Source: Elusimicrobia bacterium CG06_land_8_20_14_3_00_38_11 (lineage in GTDB: Bacteria > Elusimicrobiota > UBA8919). Taken from it: a DNA stretch of 14,377 nt. A model generated the notes under the pieces. It did not search any database and was not told the DNA's origin. It saw nothing but the letters and a program-made list of their open reading frames with translations. The stretch covers positions 827 to 15,203 of the forward strand of contig PEVQ01000205.1 of the NCBI GenBank assembly GCA_002780205.1, read 5' to 3'. Positions 6,466 through 12,933 of the stretch are shown here, in pieces (position 1 is the first letter of the stretch; each line of letters begins with the position of its first letter). The position numbers and the translations under genes were made by a program.

Positions 6466-6535
6466 GACCCCATTTCAGTGGGGTCGTCAATGTAGCAAGT
6501 TCACACCATAAATGTAGCCGAGAATTTATTCTCGG
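6466..6535. repeat. Two small hairpins with TGTAGC words between the zinc-ribbon and RNase H genes
   Basis: GACCCCA-TTTCAG-TGGGGTC (6466-6485) and CCGAGAA-TTTA-TTCTCGG (6518-6535) are clean stem-loops. Neither is followed by a T run, so terminator function is doubtful. TGTAGC words beside them recur at 7648-7668 in the mraZ leader. Confidence 0.55.
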
Positions 6536-6552
6536 TGAGCGAAGCGAATGGA

Positions 6553-6969
6553 ATGAAAGAACTTGTTATCCATATTGACGGTGCATCACGCGGTAACCCG
6601 GGACCATCCGGAATAGGAATAGTTGTCAAAGATATTTCAGGGAAAGTCGTTAAAAATATAAAAAAATATGTTGGGATTGCTACAAACAATACAGCCGAGT
6701 ACAGTGCGTTTCTTACCGCTCTCGGTGAAGCGGAAAAGTTTGGGGCTGATAAAGTTAAAATTTTTCTTGATTCGGAACTTGTTTATAAACAATATCTCGG
6801 CGAATACAGAACCAACGATAAAAATCTTAAAGAGCATTTGAAAAAAATAAGAGAGAAAGAAAAAAAATTTATAAGCATTGAAGTTACTCATATTCCGAGA
6901 GAAAATAATAAAGAGGCGGATAAACTTGCAAACATTGCGATAAATATAGGTGAAACAGGAGGGGATTGA
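6553..6969 (+). CDS. rnhA: RNase HI-family protein
   Basis: A 138-residue protein of the short RNase HI type without the E. coli basic handle. The four acidic catalytic residues appear in place: D9 (HIDGASRGNPGPSG), E49 (NNTAEY), D73 (FLDSELVYKQ) and D123 (RENNKEADKLAN). The enzyme class cleaves the RNA strand of RNA-DNA hybrids in the presence of Mg2+ or Mn2+. Some short homologues (such as Bacillus subtilis YpdQ) are reported inactive, so activity is likely but not certain. I chose the ATG at 6553 because the family alignment starts at MKELVIHIDG. An in-frame GTG at 6535 lies in the loop-closing end of a hairpin repeat. The last three codons lie within the first helix of rnpB, so gene and RNA overlap by 9 nt. 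Confidence 0.85.
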   Translation: MKELVIHIDGASRGNPGPSGIGIVVKDISGKVVKNIKKYVGIATNNTAEYSAFLTALGEAEKFGADKVKIFLDSELVYKQYLGEYRTNDKNLKEHLKKIREKEKKFISIEVTHIPRENNKEADKLANIAINIGETGGD

Positions 6970-7444
6970 GGAATTGCTCTCTGCCAATTGGTGGGGAGAG
7001 GAAAGTCCGGACTCCGTAGAACAGGGTGATGGCTAACGGCCACCGTCTAAACGCAGATAACTGCAGATAAAAGGCGTAGATGTCCGCAGATGAAAATCAG
7101 CGGTCATCAGCGTTAAATTATCAGCGGTAATCCGTGTCAAAAGACAGGGAAAGTGCCACAGAAAAGATACGGCCTATTTTAACCCTAAAGGTTAAAAGGC
7201 AAAGGTGAAAAGGTGCGGTAAGAGCGCACCGCTTTGATAGTGATATCAGAGGCAGGGCAAACCCCACCCGGAGCAAGGTCCAAAATAAAAGATTCGTTCC
7301 GGTTAAATGGAACGGAACGGGATTGTTCGTCCCGTCACTATTTTTAAGGTTGACCGCTTGACCTCGCAAGTAATTTCGGGGCTAGAGAAATAATTCCATT
7401 ATCTTGATAAAACGGGATAAACAGAATCCGGCTTATCAATCCCC
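6961..7444 (+). ncRNA. rnpB: RNase P RNA, bacterial class A
   Basis: This is the catalytic RNA that trims tRNA 5' leaders. The ends pair as helix P1: GGGGATTG (6961-6968) with CAATCCCC (7437-7444). The universal core is present: GAGGAAAGTCCGGACTCC (6998-7015) and ACAGAATCCGGCTTAT (7421-7436), which together form P4. Also visible are CAGGGTGATGGCTAACGGCC (P7/P8), AAAGTGCCACAGAAAA (from 7150), P12 as TTTTAACC/GGTTAAAA, and GGTGCGGTAAGAGCGCACC (from 7212). L15 reads GGGCAAACCCC (from 7255), with GGC where E. coli has the GGU that pairs with the tRNA 3' end. About 484 nt is long for class A (E. coli 377), largely because P9 is replaced by a repeat-derived arm. No separate promoter was found directly upstream, so it may be processed from the transcript started at 5646. 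Confidence 0.95.
7049..7141 (+). repeat. CGCAGAT/ATCAGCG repeat forming the RNase P RNA P9 arm
   Basis: About 93 nt separates GTCT (7045-7048) from AGAC (7142-7145), at the place where class A RNAs have the short P9 hairpin. Inside, ACGCAGAT (7051-7058) faces ATCAGCGT (7106-7113) and CCGCAGAT (7084-7091) faces ATCAGCGG (7096-7103) across a GAAA loop. Each 8-bp stem has a single central A-A mismatch. The 14-nt word GCGGTCATCAGCGT (7100-7113) recurs exactly at 7520-7533 outside the RNA. Confidence 0.75.
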
Positions 7445-7479
7445 TTCTGCATCAGTTCTGTAAAAAATCACAGGAAATT

Positions 7480-7505
7480 CAATTTTGTACAATTGTACAA
7501 AATTG
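7480..7505. promoter_or_regulatory. Perfect 26-nt palindrome upstream of the dcw promoter
   Basis: CAATTTTGTACAA followed by its exact inverted copy, centred between 7492 and 7493. It lies about 67 nt before the -35 box of the mraZ promoter and 35 nt after rnpB. It could be an operator for a dimeric regulator or a weak hairpin; no T tract follows. The rest of 7445-7571 holds only a CGCAGAT-family repeat (7520-7560). Confidence 0.55.
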
Positions 7506-7571
7506 CCGACGGTCAATTTGCGGTCATCAGCGTACCTATCTGCGCAAATCTGTGGCATCTCAAAAAAACAC

Positions 7572-7600
7572 TTGACAAAGTACAATGAATTTTTTATAAT
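7572..7600 (+). promoter_or_regulatory. Perfect-consensus sigma70 promoter of the dcw cluster
   Basis: TTGACA (7572-7577), a 17-nt spacer and TATAAT (7595-7600), both exact consensus. The predicted start near 7607 falls at the head of the 10-nt repeats, leaving a leader of about 126 nt before mraZ. Confidence 0.92.
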
Positions 7601-7605
7601 GTACC

Positions 7606-7645
7606 TAAGTGGTGAATAGTGGTGAATAAGTAGTAATTATGGTTA
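7606..7645 (+). promoter_or_regulatory. Candidate MraZ operator: 10-nt direct repeats
   Basis: Units in exact 10-nt register: TAAGTGGTGA (7606), ATAGTGGTGA (7616), ATAAGTAGTA (7626) and ATTATGGTTA (7636); the first two match best. MraZ from E. coli binds TGGGN repeats at 10-nt spacing in its own promoter, and the Mollicutes protein binds AAAGTG-type repeats at similar spacing. The site lies at about +1 to +39, where a bound protein would hinder initiation. Confidence 0.65.
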
Positions 7646-7646
7646 A

Positions 7647-7709
7647 ATGTAGCACCCGACTTGTAGCCCCCGACTTCAGTCGGGTGTGAGCCCCGCATCG
7701 CGGTGCGGG
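7647..7709 (+). repeat. Two GC-rich hairpins in the mraZ leader
   Basis: After two TGTAGC words, CCCGACT-TC-AGTCGGG (7669-7684) and CCCGCA/TGCGGG (7692-7709) form stable stems. They end 23 nt before the mraZ ATG and could affect translation or RNA stability. They look like members of dispersed hairpin families rather than a dedicated riboswitch. Confidence 0.6.
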
Positions 7710-7732
7710 ATAAACTCCGCGAATGGATAATT

Positions 7733-8152
7733 ATGTTTGTCGGACTTTACGAATACTCAATTGATTCAAAAGGCAGGATTTTCATACCTTCAAAATTCAG
7801 GCGAAACAATCATTTTATAATTACAATAGGACTTGACAAATGCCTGTATGCCTATCCCAAAGATAGATGGGGAAAACTTGAGAATAAACTTGACGAACTG
7901 CCGTTTAATGATAAATCGGAAGAGAGGGCGTTCAAAAGGGTTTTACTATCCGGTGCTACCGAGTTAAAACCGGATTCACAAGGCAGAATTTTACTACCCT
8001 ATCATTTGAGAAAATATGCCGAATTAAAAAACGATGTTATAATAATAGGGGTTTCAAGCAGGATAGAAATATGGTCAAAATTCATCTGGGAAAAATATAA
8101 TAAAAATGCCAAAAAATTATTTTTCAAACATGTAAGTTCTTTGGAGATATGA
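7733..8152 (+). CDS. mraZ: MraZ, transcriptional regulator of the dcw cluster
   Basis: A 139-residue protein with the two AbrB-like swapped-hairpin halves of MraZ. The paired DNA-binding signatures are D11-S-K-G-R15 (followed by IFIPSKFR) and D81-S-Q-G-R85 (followed by ILLPYHLR). MraZ forms ring-shaped oligomers that bind direct repeats in its own promoter and repress the operon. I place the start at the ATG at 7733 because the family begins MFxGxYxxxIDxKGR. An upstream in-frame GTG at 7703 lies in a hairpin and would add ten atypical residues. No good Shine-Dalgarno site precedes it. It is first in the cluster, downstream of a consensus promoter and a candidate operator. Confidence 0.95.
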   Translation: MFVGLYEYSIDSKGRIFIPSKFRRNNHFIITIGLDKCLYAYPKDRWGKLENKLDELPFNDKSEERAFKRVLLSGATELKPDSQGRILLPYHLRKYAELKNDVIIIGVSSRIEIWSKFIWEKYNKNAKKLFFKHVSSLEI

Positions 8153-8160
8153 CAAAGAAA

Positions 8161-8233
8161 CACGGAACAGACCTGCCTGACGGCAGGCAGGCACAGAATA
8201 ATTCCGTGCCAGTTCCGTGTATAAAGTTCTGTG
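8161..8233. repeat. CACGGAA/CACAGAA fold-back repeat between mraZ and rsmH
   Basis: CACGGAAC (8161-8168) pairs with GTTCCGTG (8212-8219), and CACAGAA (8192-8198) with TTCTGTG (8227-8233). A GC-rich hairpin CCTGCC-TGAC-GGCAGG lies within. It fills most of the 99-nt spacer. Confidence 0.7.
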
Positions 8234-8251
8234 TCAGTTCAGTGGTATTTT

Positions 8252-9133
8252 ATGAAACATATTCCCGTAATGTCCGATGAAACAATCAAGTATTTGAATG
8301 TAAAAAAAAACGGAACATATATTGATTGCACTTTCGGTGGCGGCGGCCATTCAATCAGGATAATTAAAAATCTGTCCTCAAAAGGAAAACTTTTTGCACT
8401 GGATTGGGATTGCGAAACGGAAAAATTATTCACAGAAAATTTTAGTTCTTACAAGAACGCAAAATTTATTTGTTGTAACTTTGCGGAATTATCAGCAATT
8501 GTAAAAGAATACAATATCAAAAAGATTGACGGAGTATTGTTTGATTTAGGATTTTCTTCATTACAGATTGACAATTATAGCAGAGGTTTCAGTTTTAATT
8601 TTGATGCGCCTCTTGATATGAGGTACAATGCAAACAACCCGGTAACAGCCGATAAAATTGTCAATACATATAACGAAAAAAAACTTGCAAAAATATTTTT
8701 GGATAATGCCTGCGAACGATTTGCGGAAAAAATCGCAAAAGCCATAGTTACGCATAGAGTCCAAAAAAATATATCAAAAACTTATGAACTCGTTGAGATA
8801 ATCAGAGCCGCAACACCGTATTGGTATCACAGGCGGAAGATTCATTTTGCTACAAAAACATTTCAGGCATTAAGAATTGCGGTCAACAATGAACTGGAAA
8901 ACATAGAAAAAGGAATTCTGTCGGCGATAAATCTGGTTTCGCCCTGTGCGAGAATAGTCGTTATTTCGTTTCATTCAATTGAGCATAGATTATTAAAAAA
9001 TATTTTCAAAGAAGCGGTAAAAAAAAAAATTATAAAATTAGTTGAAAAAAAACCGATTTTTCCTTTAGAATCAGAAAGAGCGGAAAATCCGCGTTCCCGG
9101 TCTGCACAATTAAGGGTTGTGGAAAAAATATGA
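8252..9133 (+). CDS. rsmH: RsmH, 16S rRNA (cytosine1402-N4)-methyltransferase
   Basis: A 293-residue enzyme that uses S-adenosylmethionine to methylate N4 of C1402 in the 16S rRNA decoding centre. Signatures appear in order: HIPVMSDE (3-10), SAM motif I DCTFGGGGHS (25-34), DGVLFDLGFSSLQID (93-107), RGFSF and DAPLDMR (111-124), FATKTFQALRIAVNNEL (199-215), ISFHSIEHRLLK (238-249) and NPRSRSAQLR (279-288). The length is normal. The ATG at 8252 matches the family start MKHIPV; an upstream in-frame GTG (8231) lies in the fold-back repeat and is unlikely. It holds the usual dcw position after mraZ. A 279-nt gap to ftsL follows. Confidence 0.96.
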   Translation: MKHIPVMSDETIKYLNVKKNGTYIDCTFGGGGHSIRIIKNLSSKGKLFALDWDCETEKLFTENFSSYKNAKFICCNFAELSAIVKEYNIKKIDGVLFDLGFSSLQIDNYSRGFSFNFDAPLDMRYNANNPVTADKIVNTYNEKKLAKIFLDNACERFAEKIAKAIVTHRVQKNISKTYELVEIIRAATPYWYHRRKIHFATKTFQALRIAVNNELENIEKGILSAINLVSPCARIVVISFHSIEHRLLKNIFKEAVKKKIIKLVEKKPIFPLESERAENPRSRSAQLRVVEKI

Positions 9134-9300
9134 AGGTCGCTCGCAAGCAAATATTCCCACGGGGACTTCCTGCGGTCGCTTTGGTCGCTCCCTTGTGGTC
9201 GCTTAAAGAATTTGCTCCTGAATTGTATAAGTTGCAAATTCAAAACCTGTAGACGCTTTGCTAATTTCTTGCTTCGCTCCGCGAGGTTCTGTAAAGTAAA
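9134..9300. repeat. GGTCGCT-rich spacer between rsmH and ftsL
   Basis: GGTCGCT occurs four times between 9135 and 9204. AGCAAATATTC and GAATTTGCT are near-inverted words flanking these copies. No coding pattern, RNA gene or promoter is evident; a short frame here encodes only repeat-derived sequence. Confidence 0.5.
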
Positions 9301-9307
9301 AAATGGT

Positions 9308-9375
9308 AGCCACAGAATGGCACAGAAAAACACAGAAAAAGACTTTTCAGTGAAATTCTGTGTGGTTCTGTGGCT
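9308..9375. repeat. CACAGAA fold-back repeat upstream of ftsL
   Basis: Positions 9308-9327 (AGCCACAGAATGGCACAGAA) and 9356-9375 are inverted copies matching at 17 of 20 positions. A further CACAGAAAAA word lies in the loop. It is the same family as 8161-8233 and the CACAGAG words at 12872-12890. Confidence 0.75.
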
Positions 9376-9412
9376 GAATTACAGAACCCTCCGCGATTAA
9401 GAAGGTAAAAAT

Positions 9413-9721
9413 ATGAGAGTTCACAGAGTTCACGGAGCAAATAAATTAAATCGTTCCGGCGTGTATTTTAAGTGGTCAATTATAATAATAATTTTTGGTT
9501 CTTTTTATGCATGGCAGAGAATTGAATCGAGAAAACTTGGTTACAAAATAAGTGAAATTAACGGAAGAATTTTGTCGTTAGACAAGGAAAACAAATATCT
9601 TACGATGAAAATAATGGACATAACTGCGATGAATAATCTTGAAGAGGTAGCCAAAAAACGTTTGGGACTGGTAGCACCAAAGCCGTCTGATATCGTGGTA
9701 ATTGAAATGGGGTCAAAGTGA
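9413..9721 (+). CDS. ftsL: FtsL-like septal division protein
   Basis: A 102-residue single-pass membrane protein: a short cytoplasmic start, a membrane helix at about 22-36 (SIIIIIFGSFYAW), then a leucine-zipper-like coiled coil (44-72) and the conserved tail EEVAKKRLGLVAPKPSDIVVIE. This fits FtsL/DivIC-type proteins, which form a coiled-coil complex with FtsB/FtsQ and help activate septal peptidoglycan synthesis by FtsW-FtsI. Sequence in this family is poorly conserved, so the assignment rests on topology, the tail motif and position before ftsI. A good ribosome binding site (AAGAAGGT) lies 6-7 nt upstream. The first codons (RVHRVHG) are encoded by a repeat word of the GTTCACAGAGTTCACGGAG kind. 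It overlaps ftsI by 4 nt. Confidence 0.85.
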   Translation: MRVHRVHGANKLNRSGVYFKWSIIIIIFGSFYAWQRIESRKLGYKISEINGRILSLDKENKYLTMKIMDITAMNNLEEVAKKRLGLVAPKPSDIVVIEMGSK

Positions 9722-11391
9722 AAGTTATAAAGTATAAAATTATTTTTATTTGCTTTTTTATTTTTCTTGTATTTTTTATTATCGGTTCCCGTTTGTTTTG
9801 GGTGCAAATTGTTAATTATACTTTTTTTGCCCAAGAGGTTTCCAAACAATCCAAAAGAATAAAAAAAACTCAAACATTAAGGGGGAATATTTACGACAGA
9901 AATATGATGACTCTTGCAACAAGTATGACGGCGGAGTCATGCTACATTGAGACAAAAAAAGCAAAAGGTTTGGATGTAGAATTTTTTTCAAAATGTACAG
10001 GTATGATGCCCGCGGATATCCGTTCAAAATTAAAACAGAAAAAAAATTCGGTTTTAATAAAAAGGAAATTGCTTCCCGACGAGGTGCTGAAGATCAAATC
10101 GAAAAATTTTCCCGGTGTTTATTTTGAAAAAGAGCAACTGCGTTTTTATCCCGAGAATTCGTTGGCAAGTCATGTGGTGGGAGTTGTCGGCATGGACAAC
10201 AAAGGGTTGTCGGGCATTGAATATCTATTTGATGATTTTCTTACGGGCATCTCAAAAAAATATGTCGTTATGAAAGACGGTAAGGGAAGGGAGATAATTT
10301 TAGGTAATGATTCGGAGGATGAAAACAGATATGTGGTGTTGACAATTGATAGTCGTTTGCAGCACATTGCCGAAACTGCCATCAAAAAAGCATACCAAAC
10401 CACAAATGCCAAATCACTGACTTGCATAATTCAAAATCCTTATACTGGAGAAATTCTTGCGATGGCATCATATCCTTCATTTGACCCGAATAAAAAAATT
10501 GACCCCAAAATGCTTAAAAATATTTCTATCGGCGATGCATTTGAACCCGGAAGCGTTTTTAAGATTGTAACTGCCGCCGCTGTTTTGGAAAAACATCCGG
10601 AAGTTTTAAGTGAAAATTTTTTTTGTGAAAACGGTTCTTATAAATTGGCGAAAGATGTTGTTATTCACGACCATGAAAAATATGGACTGTTATCTTTTCA
10701 AGATATGTTTGCTTATTCTTCAAATATAGGTTTTGCAAAACTTGGTGAAATTGTAGGAAAACAGGATTTGTGGCAGTATGCCCGTTCTTTCGGATTTGGA
10801 ATGAATACGGGAATAGAACTTACAGGAGAGACCTCCGGGCGTTTAGAACCTGTAAGCAGTTGGTCGGGTGTTTCATGTAAAATAATTTCTTTCGGGCAGG
10901 AATTGTCCGTCAATGCTTTACAAATCATAAATTCATATTCAACCATTGCTAACGGCGGACTTTTAATGGAGCCGAAAATAATAAGAGCCGTTTTTTGTAA
11001 TAACAAGGAAATCCAAACTTTTGAGCCGGTAAAAATAAGAAGGGTAATTTCGCCTGCGACCGCTGACATTATCAGGAAAATGCTGGAAGCCGTTGTTGAA
11101 TACGGAACCGGTGTGCATGCAGGAATTGAAGGAATTAAAATTGCGGGTAAAACCGGCACCGCCCAAAAATATGATAATTATCTCAAAAAATATTCCGATT
11201 CAAAATATGTTTCGCTTTTTGCAGGATTTTTTCCGTCTAAAAAACCTGATGTAACAGTTTTAGTTATCGTTGACGAGCCGAAAGGCGATTACTGGGCGTC
11301 TTCGGTTGCAGCACCGATTTTCAGAAACATTTCATCAAATATTCTTGAATATCTGGATATTCGCCAGGAAAACAAATTTGTGCTAAAATGA
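9718..11391 (+). CDS. ftsI: FtsI, septal class B penicillin-binding protein (PBP3-like transpeptidase)
   Basis: A 557-residue D,D-transpeptidase that cross-links septal peptidoglycan in the periplasm. A membrane anchor spans about 6-23. The N-terminal pedestal domain begins with the class B signature R55-G-N-I-Y-D-R. The transpeptidase has all three active-site motifs: S279-V-F-K282 with the nucleophile Ser, S334-S-N336, and K478-T-G-T481. No PASTA domain is present, so it is FtsI-like rather than of the long Gram-positive PBP2x or SpoVD type. The start is a GTG overlapping the ftsL stop (GTGA), and the stop overlaps the murE start (ATGA), implying translational coupling. Position between ftsL and murE agrees with FtsI rather than the elongation enzyme PBP2. 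Confidence 0.95.
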   Translation: MKVIKYKIIFICFFIFLVFFIIGSRLFWVQIVNYTFFAQEVSKQSKRIKKTQTLRGNIYDRNMMTLATSMTAESCYIETKKAKGLDVEFFSKCTGMMPADIRSKLKQKKNSVLIKRKLLPDEVLKIKSKNFPGVYFEKEQLRFYPENSLASHVVGVVGMDNKGLSGIEYLFDDFLTGISKKYVVMKDGKGREIILGNDSEDENRYVVLTIDSRLQHIAETAIKKAYQTTNAKSLTCIIQNPYTGEILAMASYPSFDPNKKIDPKMLKNISIGDAFEPGSVFKIVTAAAVLEKHPEVLSENFFCENGSYKLAKDVVIHDHEKYGLLSFQDMFAYSSNIGFAKLGEIVGKQDLWQYARSFGFGMNTGIELTGETSGRLEPVSSWSGVSCKIISFGQELSVNALQIINSYSTIANGGLLMEPKIIRAVFCNNKEIQTFEPVKIRRVISPATADIIRKMLEAVVEYGTGVHAGIEGIKIAGKTGTAQKYDNYLKKYSDSKYVSLFAGFFPSKKPDVTVLVIVDEPKGDYWASSVAAPIFRNISSNILEYLDIRQENKFVLK

Positions 11392-12869
11392 AAATTTCCG
11401 AATCAGTAAATAATTTAAGTATAGAGTTGCACGGTGCCGGTGATAAAGAGATATTGGGTGTTACATATGATTCTCGGAAAGTTCAGAAAAATTATCTTTT
11501 TGTCGCTTTGCACGGTTCAAAAGAGGACGGGAAAAATTATATTGAAGACGCGATTTCTCACGGTGCATCTGCAATACTTACGGATGACAAGACATTAAAA
11601 TATGATAATACAGTTTTTCTTACAACGAAAGATATTTCTGATATGTTCGGGAAAATTTCTTCGCGGTTTTACGGTGAACCGTCTAAGAAAATGAAAGTTT
11701 TTGCAGTAACGGGTACAAATGGTAAAACAACTATTACATATATTCTTGAAAAGATATTTGAAAATGCCGGAATAAAATTAGGCGTTGTAGGGACGATTTT
11801 TTATCGTTTCGGAAATCTTAAAATTCCCGCGCCCAATACGACCCCCCAATCATCGGATTTACATGAACTTCTCTCAAAAATGAAATCGGCCGGCGCCGGC
11901 GGTGTTGTTATAGAGGTTTCCTCGCACGGACTTATTCAAAACAGAATTTCCGGATGTGACATAGACGTAGCAATTTTTACCAATCTTACGCGTGACCATC
12001 TGGACTATCATAAAACAATGGATGAGTATAAAAAAGCAAAATTTCTTCTTTTTGAAAAATTTTTAATGGAATCGGAAAAAGAAAAAAAATATTCCGTAAT
12101 AAATGTTGATGATTCTGCCGGCCGCGAATTGGCAAAAATTGCCAAAGGCACAGTAATAACTTACGGTATAAAGTCCGATGCCGATATAAAAGCGATAGAT
12201 ATTGAAATGTTAAAAAATAAGACCATGTTTAATGTAGAAATTTCCGGTAAAAAAATAAAGATAGAAACACAACTTATAGGTCGGCACAACATTTATAATA
12301 TACTTGCATCTATCGGTTGTGCATATTCGCAGAATCTGGATTTGGAAAAAGTTGCTGATGGAATTAAAAAATTTGAGACGACTCCCGGAAGATTTGAAAC
12401 GGTTCATGCCGACCAGCCGTTTTCGGTTATAATTGATTATGCGCATACTCCCGATGCACTCGGCAATTTAATTCAGGCGGCCAGGACAATAAAACATAAA
12501 AAAATTATTACCGTCTTTGGTAGCGGCGGCGACCGTGACCGTTCAAAAAGACCTTTGATGGGCGAACTTTCCGGTCGTATGTCCGATTACACGATTATCA
12601 CTTCTGATAACCCCCGTTCTGAAAAACCGGAATTGATAGCATTGGATGTGGAGGTTGGTTTGCAGAGAATAAAATGCAAAAATTATGAGATTGTGTTGGA
12701 CAGAACTGCTGCTCTCAAAAGGGCCGTTGAACTATGTTCGGCAGATGATATGCTTCTTATAGCGGGGAAAGGGCATGAAAATTATCAGATTATAGGAAAC
12801 GAAAAAATTCCCTACAATGATAAAGAGGTTGTGATAAAAATACTGACTGAAAAGTACGGGAAAAAATAA
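11388..12869 (+). CDS. murE: MurE, UDP-MurNAc-L-Ala-D-Glu:meso-diaminopimelate ligase
   Basis: A 493-residue cytoplasmic Mur ligase that adds the third stem-peptide residue to UDP-MurNAc-L-Ala-D-Glu using ATP. Motifs: G109-T-N-G-K-T-T115 ATP loop, NTTPQSSDLH (150-159) for UDP-sugar binding, EVSSH (176-180), NLTRDHLDYH (199-208), the lysine region YKKAKFLLF (carbamylated Lys probably 218), GRHNIYN (298-304), YAHTPDAL (351-358), and D407-N-P-R410. DNPR is the known mark for meso-diaminopimelate, as opposed to L-lysine, specificity. The start overlaps ftsI by 4 nt. After the stop comes a 64-nt spacer of CACAGAG and GAATTAGAG words before murF. Confidence 0.96.
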   Translation: MKISESVNNLSIELHGAGDKEILGVTYDSRKVQKNYLFVALHGSKEDGKNYIEDAISHGASAILTDDKTLKYDNTVFLTTKDISDMFGKISSRFYGEPSKKMKVFAVTGTNGKTTITYILEKIFENAGIKLGVVGTIFYRFGNLKIPAPNTTPQSSDLHELLSKMKSAGAGGVVIEVSSHGLIQNRISGCDIDVAIFTNLTRDHLDYHKTMDEYKKAKFLLFEKFLMESEKEKKYSVINVDDSAGRELAKIAKGTVITYGIKSDADIKAIDIEMLKNKTMFNVEISGKKIKIETQLIGRHNIYNILASIGCAYSQNLDLEKVADGIKKFETTPGRFETVHADQPFSVIIDYAHTPDALGNLIQAARTIKHKKIITVFGSGGDRDRSKRPLMGELSGRMSDYTIITSDNPRSEKPELIALDVEVGLQRIKCKNYEIVLDRTAALKRAVELCSADDMLLIAGKGHENYQIIGNEKIPYNDKEVVIKILTEKYGKK

Positions 12870-12933
12870 GCCACAGAGTCACAGAGAAAAACAGAGAGAA
12901 TTAGAGAATTAGAATTACCCTGCGTTCAAAAAA
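12870..12933. repeat. CACAGAG/AGAATTAGAG spacer between murE and murF
   Basis: CCACAGAGTCACAGAG at about 12871-12886 belongs to the CACAGA family and is followed by repeated AGAGAATTAGA words. No ribosome binding site is visible before the murF ATG. Confidence 0.55.

Noticed and set aside
6466..6485. Rho-independent terminator after the zinc-ribbon gene
   Set aside because: The stem is good but no T tract follows, and a similar hairpin stands just downstream as part of a repeat.
6535..6552. Earlier GTG start for the RNase H gene
   Set aside because: The GTG overlaps the end of a hairpin and the extra residues MSEANG are repeat-derived; the family start fits 6553.
6926..6950. Internal promoter for rnpB at the end of the RNase H gene
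   Set aside because: TTGCAA and a TATAGG-like box are present, but the spacer is only about 13 nt, too short for sigma70.
7121..7369. 82-residue open frame on the - strand
   Set aside because: It lies wholly within the structured core of RNase P RNA; the conserved RNA motifs explain the sequence.
7703..7732. Earlier GTG start for mraZ
   Set aside because: It lies in a GC-rich hairpin and adds ten residues absent from the family; the ATG at 7733 gives the typical MFVGLYEYSID start.
8231..8251. Earlier GTG start for rsmH
   Set aside because: It overlaps the CACAGAA fold-back repeat; the MKHIPV start at 8252 matches the family.
9212..9400. 62-residue open frame between rsmH and ftsL
   Set aside because: Its second half is the CACAGAA fold-back repeat and the first half shows no recognisable protein pattern or ribosome binding site.
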